Shown: positions 27,373 through 36,629, counted from the first letter of the stretch. The stretch is 64,000 bases of DNA from Nocardiopsis metallicus (GCF_014201115.1 NZ_JACHDO010000001.1:2728001-2792000); one strand, 5' to 3'. Notes: a model not told the origin generated them from the sequence alone. Translations and numbers: made by a program.

Positions 27373-28545
27373 ATGGGTGCCGTGCCCACCCTTCCTCCCT
27401 CACACACCCACCCGGCCCCCGGTGCCGTCGAGGACGGGCCGCGCAAACGGCGGAGCCCCTCCTTCCGCCCCGTCGTGGACCTGGACTCCGGTGCCGTCGT
27501 GGCCGTGGAGGTCGTCTCCCCCGTCCCCGAGGGCCTGGGGCTGCCGGACGGAAGCGGCCGCACGGCCGTGCTCGTCGCCGAATGGCTCGCCTCCCTGGTA
27601 CGTGCCGGGTTCGGCGCCGAGAGCCTGCTGCCGTTGGTGCTGCCGCTGCCCTCGTCCGTACTCGTCGACGGGGCGGACCTGGCCGCGCTGGTCGAGAGCG
27701 GGCTGCGCCGGGCCGGTCGGCGCCCGCGCGACGTCACCCTGATGCTCACCCCCGACCTGGTGGAGCTGCCCAGGGCCACCGTACTGGCCGGGGTCGCCAA
27801 CCTGCGGGCACTGGGCTTCCGGTGCGGTTTCGGTACCGCGATGGCCCGGCCGGACCTGGTCGTTGAGGCCACGCCCTTCCTGATCCGGTTGGACCCGGCC
27901 CTGGTGAAGGGGGTCGACAGCGACCAGCGACACGGCGGGATCGTGGAAGGGCTGGCCCGGATCGGGCGCAGCAGCGGCGTGTACGCGATGGCGGCGGGGG
28001 TGTCGCGGGCCGAGGAGATCGTCCGGCTGCGTGAGTGCGGGGTACGTCTGGGCAGCGGGGCGTTCTTCACCGAACCCACCTGGAAGCCCGGGGAGAAGAT
28101 CACGCCGGTACCCGAGCCGGCGGCCACCTCCCTGGACGACACCGATTCCGGCCCCCGGGTCACCGAGTTCATGGTGCCGCCGCTGGACTTCGACGCCGAG
28201 TCCACCGGCGAGCACGTCATGGAGGCCTTCACCGGGGACACCGCGCTCAACAGCGTGGTCCTCATCGACCACCGGGAACGGCCGATAGGAGTCATCGACC
28301 GGACCCGGTTCCTGCTTTCGGTGACCGGCCGCTACGGGCACGCGCTGCACGCCAAGCGCCCGGCGCTGCGGCTGTCGGAGTCACCCCGGACGGTTCCGGC
28401 GTGGATGTCGGCCATCGCGGCGCTTCGGGTGGCCGGGCAGGACCGCGAACGCGTCTACGACGACCTGATCGTGACCAACCCGTACGGCCAGTGCATGGGG
28501 ATCGTGCACGTCAGCGATCTCATCCAGTCCCTGTCCCGGCAGTGA
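27373..28545 (+). CDS. Degenerate EAL-domain protein with C-terminal CBS-like region
   Basis: The 390-residue protein begins MGAVPTLPPSHTHPAPGAVE. Residues about 30-245 follow the EAL fold (FRPVVDLDSGAVVAVEVV, then LRALGFRCGFGTAMA, then LIRLDPALVKGV). The catalytic EAL/ExLxR and DDFG metal ligands are replaced, so it probably does not cleave c-di-GMP. The C-terminal part (VTEFMVPPLDFDAESTGEHV and a later CMGIVHVSDLI) resembles a CBS pair. In actinobacteria such proteins lie downstream of fabF. It may be a ligand-sensing or signalling scaffold. An upstream start at 27268 is possible but unlike the family. Confidence 0.65.
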   Translation: MGAVPTLPPSHTHPAPGAVEDGPRKRRSPSFRPVVDLDSGAVVAVEVVSPVPEGLGLPDGSGRTAVLVAEWLASLVRAGFGAESLLPLVLPLPSSVLVDGADLAALVESGLRRAGRRPRDVTLMLTPDLVELPRATVLAGVANLRALGFRCGFGTAMARPDLVVEATPFLIRLDPALVKGVDSDQRHGGIVEGLARIGRSSGVYAMAAGVSRAEEIVRLRECGVRLGSGAFFTEPTWKPGEKITPVPEPAATSLDDTDSGPRVTEFMVPPLDFDAESTGEHVMEAFTGDTALNSVVLIDHRERPIGVIDRTRFLLSVTGRYGHALHAKRPALRLSESPRTVPAWMSAIAALRVAGQDRERVYDDLIVTNPYGQCMGIVHVSDLIQSLSRQ

Positions 28546-28634
28546 GCCACGGCCTCCGCCCAGGCTCATGAAAACGACGGGGCCCGCACCGGATGGATCG
28601 GATGCTGTTGGCGAATCCGCAGCATCGGGGCCCG

Positions 28635-28682
28635 GAGAAGTGGAGAAGCTGAGAAGCAGAGAAGCGGAGAAGCTGAGAAGCT
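28635..28682. repeat. Short tandem repeat, six copies of an 8-nt unit GAGAAGNN
   Basis: Six consecutive 8-mers: GAGAAGTG, GAGAAGCT, GAGAAGCA, GAGAAGCG, GAGAAGCT, GAGAAGCT. They lie 90 nt after the degenerate EAL gene and just before the long inverted repeat. Such purine-rich tandem tracts can slip in copy number. Confidence 0.85.
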
Positions 28683-28769
28683 GACATGGGGAGGCTTCTC
28701 TGTGTCAGGCTCGGGCTTGGGTAGAGCATCCGGGGCGGGGGTTGGGGTTGCGGTTCGGGTTGGGGTTCC

Positions 28770-29650
28770 CCCGTTTCCCGCCGCTTGATGGTTGCCGTCT
28801 CCGCTGCGCGCGTCAAGGTAGTCGCGTCAAGGGCTTCGCCCGCAGGGCGCTCCACCTTGACCCGCTTCGCTGCGACGGCGGTTGGCGGCTATCGGGAAAC
28901 GGGGGAGGAGTGGTCCGGGGGGCCAACGGGCCCCCAAAGGGGCCCAAGGGCCCAACTACCCCGGCCTTCGGCCGGTGCCTCCCCCAGCCCTGCGCACAAC
29001 GCCTGGCCGTGTCGCGGCCGATCATGCGCCCGGACGGAAAAGCGGCAGCGAAGGCAGCAGGTTCCTCACCTCTGCGCGGACCGGCGAGGCGTGTCGCGGC
29101 CGGTCATGCGTGCCATCGGACCAGCCGGTGGAGAGGGTTGGGGTCAGCGCTGTGGTGTCGGCTCCGGGGGAAGCTGGGGTGTCCGTAACCCGCGCCTGGG
29201 GGTGTCCGCTGCTTCCAAAACCCCTTCATCCCCGATGATCTTGCTACCAGAAGCGAAATCAGCGCCGAACTTGCTACTGGTAGCAAGATCATCTTTGAAA
29301 AAGGGACCGAAACCGTGCCCGGGGGGGCCTGGCGGGCCGCTCACGGTGTTCGCTGGCACGGGTCACCGGCCGCGACACGCGATCCGATCCGCGCGGGCCG
29401 GAGGATCCCGCCGTGCTCGCTGCCGCTTTTCGTCGCTGACCTTGACCGGCCGCGACACGCGATCCGATCCGCTCCGGGCTGGGGAAGGCACCGGCCGAAG
29501 GCCGAGGTAGTTGGGCCCTTGGGCCCTTGGGCCCCTTTGGGGCCCGTCTACCACCCCGGACCACTCCTCCCCCGTTTCCCGATAGCCGCCAAACGCCGTC
29601 GCAGCGAAGCGGGTCAAGGCGGAGCGCCCCACAGAGCGAAGCGCTCCGAC
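28770..29650. repeat. Long imperfect inverted repeat (~0.9 kb overall)
   Basis: The left arm (about 28770-29110) and right arm (about 29350-29650) are reverse complements over most of their length. GGCTATCGGGAAACGGGGGA on the left matches the complement of TCCCCCGTTTCCCGATAGCC on the right. GGCCTTCGGCCGGTGCC matches GGCACCGGCCGAAGGCC, and copies of GTGTCGCGGCCG occur on each side. The centre holds the palindromic element at 29227-29296. The right arm is truncated by the IS4-type element at 29652. Confidence 0.75.
29227..29296 (-). repeat. Dispersed palindromic repeat element, copy 2
   Basis: CATCCCCGATGATCTTGCTA starts this copy, which ends TGGTAGCAAGATCATCTTT. Its reverse complement aligns with the element at 20508-20591. 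It can pair TTGCTACCAG with CTGGTAGCAA, and it lies near the centre of the long inverted repeat. Confidence 0.75.
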
Positions 29651-29651
29651 C

Positions 29652-31462
29652 AATGCCGTTTAGTTAGCGCTTCAGGCCAGATGTCAAGCCTGTAACACCA
29701 CCCGCAACCACCCAGCACAAAGAACGGGACCTCCGATAGAAGCAGGAAATCGACCAAGATCCACCTGCGCCCGGAGGCCCCGTTGCCCGACCAGTATGCC
29801 ACCACCACAACCTCTGCCACCCGCACGATCACCGTGGCCGCTGGAATCTACGCCCCCGGCCACCTGGGCGAGCTCACCCGCTACCTCCCCTTCGACCTCA
29901 TCGACGCCGCCCTGGAACACACCCGCACCCAGCAACAACGACTACGCCGCCTGCCCTCACGGGTCGGCGTCTACTTCGTGCTCGCCCTCACCCTGTTCCC
30001 CCACCTGGGATACGCCCGCGTCTGGGACACCCTCGTCGCAGGCCTGCACGGCCTACCCGTGCCCCGCCCCAGCCAATCCGCCCTCAGCCACCTACGCCGA
30101 CGTTTGGGAGCCGGCCCGTTCAAAACCCTCTTCGAGACCCTCGCGGTTCCTTTGGCCCAACCCGCGACCCCCGGCACCCGCTACCGGCACTGGCGCACCG
30201 TGGCCTTTGACGCCTGCCACTCGATCAAAGCCCCTGACAGCGAACGCAACCTCACCTGGCTCCGCAAAATCCACTACCAGCAAGGCGTGGAAGGCTACCC
30301 CCGCCTGCAGATCACCACCCTGTGCGAGACCGGCACCCGCTCCCTGCTGGGAGCCACCCTGACCCGAGCCCCCAGCGGCGAACCCGACCAGGCCCGCCCC
30401 CTGCTGGGCCTGCTCACCCCCCAGATGCTGGTCCTGGCCGACCAGGCCTACCAAGGCAACACCTTCCTGGGCGAGCTCGCCACCACCGGAGCCCAACTCC
30501 TGATCCGTTTGCACCCACGCCGCCGCCCCCGGGTGGAAACCCTGCTACCGGACGGCTCCTACCTCACCCACCTGGACGGGCTCAAACTCCGCGTCATCGA
30601 AGCCCGCATCACCGCCACCACCCAGGACGGGCAGCAGGCCAGGGGCGTGTACCGGCTGGCCACCACCCTGCTCGACCACCGCACCGACCCCGCCCCACAG
30701 CTGCTGGCCCTCTACCACGAACGCTGGGAGATCGAATCGGCCTTCTACTCCCTGCGCCATACCCTGCTGCACCGTCGCGTGTTGCGCTCCCAGGACCCGG
30801 TCGGCCTGGAGCAGGAGGTGTGGGCCCTGTTGGCGCTCTACCAAGCGCTGCGCATGGCCATGGTCGAGGCGGTGGAGTCCCGGCCGGGCACCCACGCCGA
30901 TCGGGCTGGGTTCACCACTGCCCTGAACACCGCCCGATGTCAGGTCATCACTGCCCAGCAGGTGCTGCCCGACGATGACGATCCCGGCCGGGGCGGAAGC
31001 ATCGTTCAGGCGGTGTTGGACAACCTGCTCCCGGCCCGCCGTGCTCGGATCAGCGCGCGCAAGGTCAAGTGTCCTCAGTTGCGTTACGGCTACGCCGATC
31101 CCGAGCGGCCGCTCGCCACCCACCAGGTGCAGAAAGTGGAGTTGGAGATCTTGGCCCCTGCGCCTGGGGCCGTGGTGGGCCCCAAACAGTCCGCAGCTCA
31201 ACCGCTGGCACCTGGAATCCGCCCTGGTGGGTCCAAGGAGCGCACGATGCGCCTGTTGGGTTCTGGTCCAGACCGAGGTTGGAGCCCGATCGAGGTGGCT
31301 CGGGCTTTGGGTTATCCCCATTACCGGAGTCTGGCCACGCAGATGGGCGTGTGGGTCCAGGAAGGGTTCCTGCAACGGATCGCTCGAGGCCGTTACACCC
31401 TGGCGCCACGGTGGGCGAGTTCGGGGTTGACAGCTCAGCCTGTCCCTTAACTAAACGGCATT
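29652..31462 (+). mobile_element. IS4-family-like insertion sequence (1.81 kb)
   Basis: The ends are a perfect 15-bp inverted repeat: AATGCCGTTTAGTTA at 29652-29666 and TAACTAAACGGCATT at 31448-31462. They enclose one transposase gene. No clear target duplication is seen. Both flanks carry related repeated sequence, so it may have inserted into a repeat or recombined between copies. Confidence 0.75.
29783..31450 (+). CDS. IS4 family transposase
   Basis: The 555-residue DDE transposase has an N-terminal DNA-binding part (GELTRYLPFDLIDAALEHTR, LSHLRRRLG), the first Asp in VAFDACHS, the second in LVLADQAYQGN, and the IS4 signature YHERWEIESAFYSLRH with the catalytic Glu. A short C-terminal extension of ~90 residues follows. 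TTG at 29783 with GGAGG 9 nt upstream is the probable start. It appears intact. Confidence 0.88.
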   Translation: MPDQYATTTTSATRTITVAAGIYAPGHLGELTRYLPFDLIDAALEHTRTQQQRLRRLPSRVGVYFVLALTLFPHLGYARVWDTLVAGLHGLPVPRPSQSALSHLRRRLGAGPFKTLFETLAVPLAQPATPGTRYRHWRTVAFDACHSIKAPDSERNLTWLRKIHYQQGVEGYPRLQITTLCETGTRSLLGATLTRAPSGEPDQARPLLGLLTPQMLVLADQAYQGNTFLGELATTGAQLLIRLHPRRRPRVETLLPDGSYLTHLDGLKLRVIEARITATTQDGQQARGVYRLATTLLDHRTDPAPQLLALYHERWEIESAFYSLRHTLLHRRVLRSQDPVGLEQEVWALLALYQALRMAMVEAVESRPGTHADRAGFTTALNTARCQVITAQQVLPDDDDPGRGGSIVQAVLDNLLPARRARISARKVKCPQLRYGYADPERPLATHQVQKVELEILAPAPGAVVGPKQSAAQPLAPGIRPGGSKERTMRLLGSGPDRGWSPIEVARALGYPHYRSLATQMGVWVQEGFLQRIARGRYTLAPRWASSGLTAQPVP

Positions 31463-31575
31463 GCCCGCAGCGAAGCGAGGACGTACGACCTTGACGCGCG
31501 CAGCGTAGACGGCCACCATCAAGCGGCGGGAAACGGGGGAACCCCAACCACAACCCCAACCCGAACGGCAACCAG
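31463..31575. repeat. Third arm of the repeat family, right flank of the IS element
   Basis: The reverse complement of 31470-31565 matches 28735-28830. GTTGGGGTTCCCCCGTTTCC, CGCCGCTTGATGG, and CGCTGCGCGCGTCAAGGT are shared. Together with the arms at 28.8-29.65 kb this shows at least three copies of one repeat family around the insertion sequence. Confidence 0.7.
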
Positions 31576-31699
31576 AATCACCGGCCCCAGACCCCACACA
31601 GACCCCCAGCCCCCGCCCAGACCCCACACCGGAGTTAACCAACGGCATCCGGATGTCAGGTGCGGGCCCCTCGCGGTGTTCGCGTTCGCGGCGTGCCGG

Positions 31700-32656
31700 T
31701 CAGCGCAGGGGCTCGGGGCCCTTGGTGCCCGACGGGCTGCTGGTCGGGGGCGTGTCGTCCGCGGAGTAGTCGTTGTAGTGCGTGTCCGCGCCGACCTCGC
31801 GCAGCTGCTCGCGGAGCTGCTCCCGGGTCTCCTCGTCGTGGAGGTAGTCCAGTACGGGGCGCCGGGCCTGCAGACCGTCACCGGAGGAGCGGCCCATCGC
31901 CCGGCGGCGCAGCCACGGGACGAGGTACTGACGGGCCCAGCGGCGGCCCTCGCGGCGGCGCAGGATCCGGGGCAGTTGCTGGGGCGGGGTGGCCCACGGG
32001 TCGGCCCAGATCTCGGGCGGGCCCATCGGGTGACCGAGCAGGTCGGCGACCCGGGCAGCGACGATCTGGTGGCCGGCGCCGTTGGGGTGCAGCCGGTCGT
32101 CGCTCCAGGCCCGGGGGTCGTTGAGGGCGTTGAGCGCCCACAGGTCGACGATCTCGGTTCCGGTGCGTTCGGCCACGGCCCGCATGTGCATGCTGAACAC
32201 CGCGATGCGTCCCCGGTACAGACGCAGTACGGGGATCCACCCGGTGTCGTGCCCGGCCAGGATCACGACTCGGATACCGGCGTCGCGCAGCTGCCGCACG
32301 CCCCACTCGAAGGTCTCGGCCAGTTCGTCCAGGTCGCCCCCGGGGCGCAGGACGTCGTTGCCGCCGCCGAGGACGGTCACCAGGTCGGGCTTCCAGGCGA
32401 GGGTCTGTTCGAGCTGCTCGCCGAAGATGTGCTTCATCCGGCGTCCGCGCACGCCGAGGTTGGCGTAGCGGAAGTCCGGGGAGAGCGTGCCCAGGTGGTC
32501 CGCGAGACGGTCCGCGAACCCCCGGTACTCGCCGCCGGGGCCGCTGTCGTCCTCCATCCCCTCGGTGATGCTGTCACCGATCGCCACGTAGGACCGGATC
32601 AGCTCCGGTCTGCCCACGGGCGCGGCGGCGGGGGGATTCATCTCAAGGTCTGTCAC
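31700..32656 (-). CDS. SGNH/GDSL hydrolase family protein
   Basis: The protein of about 318 residues has block I YVAIGDSITEGM (nucleophile Ser), block III VLGGGNDVL (oxyanion Gly/Asn) and block V DDRLHPNGAGH (Asp/His). No signal peptide is visible, so it is probably a cytosolic esterase/lipase-type enzyme. The substrate is unknown. The start is uncertain: TTG 32665, GTG 32656 or ATG 32641. Confidence 0.85.
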   Translation of the reverse strand: MTDLEMNPPAAAPVGRPELIRSYVAIGDSITEGMEDDSGPGGEYRGFADRLADHLGTLSPDFRYANLGVRGRRMKHIFGEQLEQTLAWKPDLVTVLGGGNDVLRPGGDLDELAETFEWGVRQLRDAGIRVVILAGHDTGWIPVLRLYRGRIAVFSMHMRAVAERTGTEIVDLWALNALNDPRAWSDDRLHPNGAGHQIVAARVADLLGHPMGPPEIWADPWATPPQQLPRILRRREGRRWARQYLVPWLRRRAMGRSSGDGLQARRPVLDYLHDEETREQLREQLREVGADTHYNDYSADDTPPTSSPSGTKGPEPLR

Positions 32657-33330
32657 GTCAACCAATCATCCGGATCGACCGTCCCACGCCTGCACAGCGC
32701 CGGGGTGCGCGGGAACGGAAGTCTTGGCGGGTCGCGGAGTCCGCTGGCCCGAATGTCCGAGCACCGTCGGCCCCGGGGTCGGCCGCGCGGCGGCCACCCG
32801 GACGAGGGTCGCTCGGGCGAGGACAGTGCCCATCCAGCATACCCGCGACCGACATCAGCGCGCCGGGTTTGTGTATGTCGGAGCTCTCCGGCGCCCCTCC
32901 TCACCGGAGCCCCCGCCACGAACCGCGCCGGAACAGCGGTGGGTCGTGCCGCGGGAGGCACCGACAGAAACAACGCCCGGCACGGGCCTGATGAGCCAGA
33001 AGTCTACTATGAGGTAGATCACAACTCTTGACCGTTTTTTGACGTAGATCTCCTCCGTCACGGTGATCACACGGTGAGGTCACCCCCAGGTATCGGCGGA
33101 CCGGGGGGCCTGGGGCTACCCATGTGGGCCCGGGGCACGTACGATCTCGGGGAAGTGCTCACGGCACCCCTGTCCCTCGGCCCGCCGTGCCCCCACACGA
33201 ATCAGCCGAGTCGGTTCAAGACCTGTCCTCCTCCGGGTCAAGGGCGCGTACTGTGGAGCATCGAACCGAAGGCCCGTGCGGTTCCTCCCCAATTCACGTG
33301 CAGACACCAGGAGGTCGAGGTCCCCAGCGG
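32657..33330. other. Divergent intergenic region, ~670 bp
   Basis: No gene is recognised. Around 32990-33080 it becomes AT-richer and contains two GTAGATC motifs (33015-33021, 33044-33050) and CGGTGATCACACGGTGAGGT, which may be promoter/operator sequence. The rest is GC-rich with chance open frames. Confidence 0.4.
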
Positions 33331-35664
33331 ATGAACGCCGTCTCTCCGATCTGCCTCGTCGACCTCGCACCCGCGCTGCGGTGGTCGAGGTCGCCGGACG
33401 TGGCACCCCTGCTCCACCATGACCGTCTGATCGACGGCTGGTGGCACTCGCTGCCCGTCGCCCGTGTCCTCGACATCGCCGGACCGCCCTGGCTGGCGAA
33501 CGGTCTGGCCAGACTCGCGGTGGAACAGTGGGGGCACATCGCCCTCTCCGAGTTCCTGCCGAGCCTGCGCACCCAGCCGGTGGACTGTGCCGACCTGGCC
33601 GAACCGGTCCGCGGCGCGGTGGCCGCCACCGCCGGGGACTGGGATCGCCTGATCTCGGCCAGCCCCCAGGAGATGCACGGCTGGCGCCTGCCGAACTGCG
33701 GTGTCCTCGACATCGTCAGCACGGTCGCCTGGCGCGCCCTGCAGCCCTGCGGTGAGCTGCCCTCCGGTCCCACCCCCTCCCCCGCGCTGATGACCGAGGC
33801 CGTGCGCACCATCGCGCACTGGCTCCCCGAGTCCGCGCCCGAGCACGTCCGCAACGCGCTGGACTACCTGAACTCCGCGACCGGGGCGAATGGTTCGCCC
33901 GACCTCGCCGAACCTGCCGAGGACGGCACGAACCCGCCACAGACCCCTGCCACCCGCGCGATCCGGACCCTGCGGGCCCTGCGCGCCCAGCGGGACCAGG
34001 ATCCGGCCTCGGCCGAGCAACAGCTCCCCGCGCCCTCCGCCGCTCCCATGGCCGAGGCCTCCGCCGCGGTCGGCGGCATGGTCAGCTCCGCGGCGATGCT
34101 CCCGGGCACGGCCCTGGGCGCCGACACCGCGAACGACCAGGCGCAAGGCGCCGTGTCCGGCGAAGTGGGCGATCTGCGGTCACAGTTCCGCAGCTCGCTC
34201 CTGGGCCCCGGCCGCACCCTGCGCCGGCCCAGCTTCAAACGGACCAAGGCGCCCGCCCCGGAGCAGGTGGAGGAGCGCCCCGCGCCGGTCCTGGGCCAGC
34301 ACCCGCTGGTGGACCAGGTCGAGGAGATGTTCCGTTCCTGGCCCGACCTGGAGCGCACGGTGGCCGCCGAGCGGCTCTTCGCCACGGACCCGATCAGCAT
34401 CCGCGTGCTCTCCGAGCAGATCGCGGTGGACGTGACCGAGATCCGCGGCGCCCAGCGCAAGGTGGAGGAGCGCCTGCTGCGCTGGCTGGGCTCCCCGGAA
34501 GGGGCCGCCGTCACCAAGCACCTGCGGGAACTGTCCGAGCAGCTCGGTTCGGCGACCACCATCGACCGCCTCATCAACGCGCACCCGGACCATCCGGTGG
34601 AGGTGCCCACGCTGCACACCCCCCTGTGGCGCGTGATCATCACCCTGTTCACCGACCGGCGCATGCACAACGGCTGGCTCATCGCCGACGACCCCAACCG
34701 GCTGCGCTGGCAGACCCGTGAGCTGCTCGGCGACGCCCCCAACCTCACCGAGGCGGGCCTGCGGCTGAGCCGGATCGGCATCCGCCAGCAGGAGCTGCGC
34801 GCCTGGCTGCTGAGCACCCCCGGGGTGAGCCTGCGCGACGGGCACGTGTACGTGGACACCTCGGTACCCATGGAGGCGCCCAGCGGCGGCCATGCCCCTG
34901 AGGAGCTCGGTGGTGCCACCACCGAGAACGGGCTGCCGATCCGCAAACGCCCCGAGGCGCAGGGCCCCGCACCCGTGGAGCCCGCCGCGCCCGGCCTCGA
35001 ACCGCAGGGGCACCAGCAAAGACCCGGCCCCGGCCAGGGTGCCTTCCCTCCCGGCCGCGCCCCCGCGCCGATGGCTCAGCCCCATGTCCCGGCCATGGCG
35101 CACCCGGCCCCGGCCCGCCCCGGAGCGAGCGACCCGGCTCTGTCGGCCCGCTGCTTCCGCGCCCCGGACGGGCGCTGGTGGCACCGCATCGACATCACCG
35201 CCGACCACCTCAACGGCGCACCGGTGGCCGTGCCCACCGGCTACGCCACCCACCTGGGCCTCCAGCCCGGTCGGCTGCTGTGCCTGACCGCGCCCGGCGC
35301 GGACCTGCTGGTCCTGGTCTGGCGTGACCAGCCCGCCTTCGACTCCCTGCGGCCGCTGCTGCGCCGCCAGGCCGCACAGCCGGGCGACCGCATGTTCATC
35401 ACGGTCTCCGGCGACCGTCTGGACGCGCGCAAGCTGCCCGCGGGCGATCTCAGCGCGCACCCGCCGGCCGCCCGTGCCCTGCACCTGATCGGCTACACCG
35501 CCCCGGCCGCCCCGGACGAGGCGCTGCGGATCCTGTCCAGGCGCATCACCGACAACGGCGACGAGTCCCTGGCCGACCCCCAGGCCCTGTTGGACGCCTT
35601 GTCCCTGCGCGGGGACGACGACATCGCCGGGGAACTGCGCTCGGCCATGTTCGCCACGCACTAG
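33331..35664 (+). CDS. Large protein of unknown function with a sigma-region-4-like segment
   Basis: The 777-residue protein begins MNAVSPICLVDLAPALRWSR. Residues ~1-185 are a predicted globular domain. Residues ~190-320 are Ala/Pro/Glu-rich linker. Residues ~330-500 contain LERTVAAERLFATDPISIRV and a following helix-turn-helix reminiscent of sigma-70 region 4. A second Pro/Gly-rich linker spans about 515-600. The C-terminal ~170 residues (CFRAPDGRWWHRIDITADHL, then DRMFITVSGDRLDARKL) form another domain. No enzyme motif or membrane segment is seen. ATG 33331 is chosen because AGGAGG lies just upstream; an earlier in-frame GTG at 33298 is possible. It may be regulatory. Confidence 0.65.
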   Translation: MNAVSPICLVDLAPALRWSRSPDVAPLLHHDRLIDGWWHSLPVARVLDIAGPPWLANGLARLAVEQWGHIALSEFLPSLRTQPVDCADLAEPVRGAVAATAGDWDRLISASPQEMHGWRLPNCGVLDIVSTVAWRALQPCGELPSGPTPSPALMTEAVRTIAHWLPESAPEHVRNALDYLNSATGANGSPDLAEPAEDGTNPPQTPATRAIRTLRALRAQRDQDPASAEQQLPAPSAAPMAEASAAVGGMVSSAAMLPGTALGADTANDQAQGAVSGEVGDLRSQFRSSLLGPGRTLRRPSFKRTKAPAPEQVEERPAPVLGQHPLVDQVEEMFRSWPDLERTVAAERLFATDPISIRVLSEQIAVDVTEIRGAQRKVEERLLRWLGSPEGAAVTKHLRELSEQLGSATTIDRLINAHPDHPVEVPTLHTPLWRVIITLFTDRRMHNGWLIADDPNRLRWQTRELLGDAPNLTEAGLRLSRIGIRQQELRAWLLSTPGVSLRDGHVYVDTSVPMEAPSGGHAPEELGGATTENGLPIRKRPEAQGPAPVEPAAPGLEPQGHQQRPGPGQGAFPPGRAPAPMAQPHVPAMAHPAPARPGASDPALSARCFRAPDGRWWHRIDITADHLNGAPVAVPTGYATHLGLQPGRLLCLTAPGADLLVLVWRDQPAFDSLRPLLRRQAAQPGDRMFITVSGDRLDARKLPAGDLSAHPPAARALHLIGYTAPAAPDEALRILSRRITDNGDESLADPQALLDALSLRGDDDIAGELRSAMFATH

Positions 35665-35732
35665 CCAGCCGGACACACGGAGGGGCCGCACCGGAACGTG
35701 GTGGATTCCAGGAGTCGTCGCAACACGTGAGG

Positions 35733-35968
35733 TCAGTTGCTCGTCGAGAGCAGCTTAGCGAGACGCCCGGCTGGGGTACCCCAGCCGGGCGTCTTGCGCG
35801 GGCGCCCGTTGAGCTGGACGGCCACGGCCTGCAGGTGCCCGCTGGTGTGCACCGACAAATCAGTGCTCTTGGGAAAGTACTGGCGGAGTAGCCCGTTGGT
35901 GTTCTCGTTGGAACCACACTGCCAAGGGCTGGCCGGATCGCAGAAGTAGACCGGGATGTTCAGTGGCA
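35733..35968 (-). pseudogene. IS30 family transposase, C-terminal fragment
   Basis: About 78 residues remain, with VYFCDPASPWQCGSNENTNG followed by LLRQYFPKSTDLSVHTSGHL and ending RKTPGWGTPAGRLAKLL. This is the last part of an IS30 transposase including the catalytic Glu in SNEN. The N-terminal two thirds are missing and the sequence joins abruptly to an IS1634-type remnant. GTGGATTCCAGGAGTCGTCG at 35699-35718 is probably part of the IS30 terminal repeat. Confidence 0.8.
35761..35794. repeat. Perfect 34-bp palindrome inside the IS30 remnant
   Basis: AGACGCCCGGCTGGGGT (35761-35777) is followed directly by its exact reverse complement (35778-35794). It lies within codons for KTPGWGTPAGRL of the IS30 fragment. 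It can extrude a long cruciform or form a transcript hairpin. Confidence 0.9.
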
Positions 35969-36560
35969 GTGGTGAACGCCTGGTGCGCGGGTAGCGGTTC
36001 AGACCGGGCTTGTCGGCGATCTTCCCGCGCAGCTCGCCCCCGCTTGGAAACGCTGAGGGCATCGCTGCGGGCGATCAGCTCCTGAAGGTGGGTCACGAGC
36101 TGTTGGCGCATGTGCGCATCACGCTCGGCCGCCTGGGGGGTTGCGGCAGATCACGAACCGGTAGGTGTCGCTGATGCGCACCTCCTTGACCCGCATGTTC
36201 TACCCGATCTCGGTGTAGCGGCCCTGCCTCGACAGGGCGGCCTTGACCTCGGGTGATCCGGAGCGTAGCTTCTCACCGATGACGCAGGCGTGATCGCCCT
36301 GGCGCGGGTAGCGGCGGTTGGCCTCGGAGGAGAAGCCGCGGTCGGTCACCCACACGATCTTGGACAGCGTCGCCTCGTGCATCTGGTCCTCGACCTGGCG
36401 GATCAGCGTCTGGTCGGAGGCGTTGCCCGGCCAGCACCACATCCGCACTGGGATTCCCTCCCGGGTCACCGCCATGCCGATGACGATCTGCGGCAGGTCA
36501 TCGCGCGAGTCCTTGGACTTGCCGTCGAGAGCAGTGCCGCGCCACCCCCTCAAGGGCCGC
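35969..36560 (-). pseudogene. IS1634-type transposase remnant (frameshifts and stop)
   Basis: Readable pieces run [59 protein letters not shown] and [24 protein letters not shown] stop follows, then RVKEVRISDTYRFVICRNP. A frameshift leads to MRQQLVTHLQELIARSD and GKIADKPGLNRY. This is the middle of an IS1634-family transposase. It lacks both ends and cannot be functional. Confidence 0.8.
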
Positions 36561-36629
36561 GTCCTGACGCTCGCGCTCGGCGGCCACCGCGGAGCGGAGT
36601 TCGTCGAGTGCCGCCCGCGCCCGACCCGG

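Larger units (their letters stand above)
28546..29651. other. 1.1-kb non-coding, repeat-dominated region
   Basis: It contains an ATGCTG/CAGCAT hairpin (28601-28627), an 8-nt tandem repeat, the arms of a long inverted repeat and the second palindromic element. Open frames in several phases arise from the repeats and carry no recognisable protein, so none is called. Confidence 0.6.

Noticed and set aside
28785..29510. A 241-codon frame in the repeat region, with similar short frames at 29363-29653 and 31451-31648
   Set aside because: The similarity comes from the inverted repeat arms, frames differ between copies, and no protein family is seen; treated as repeat DNA.
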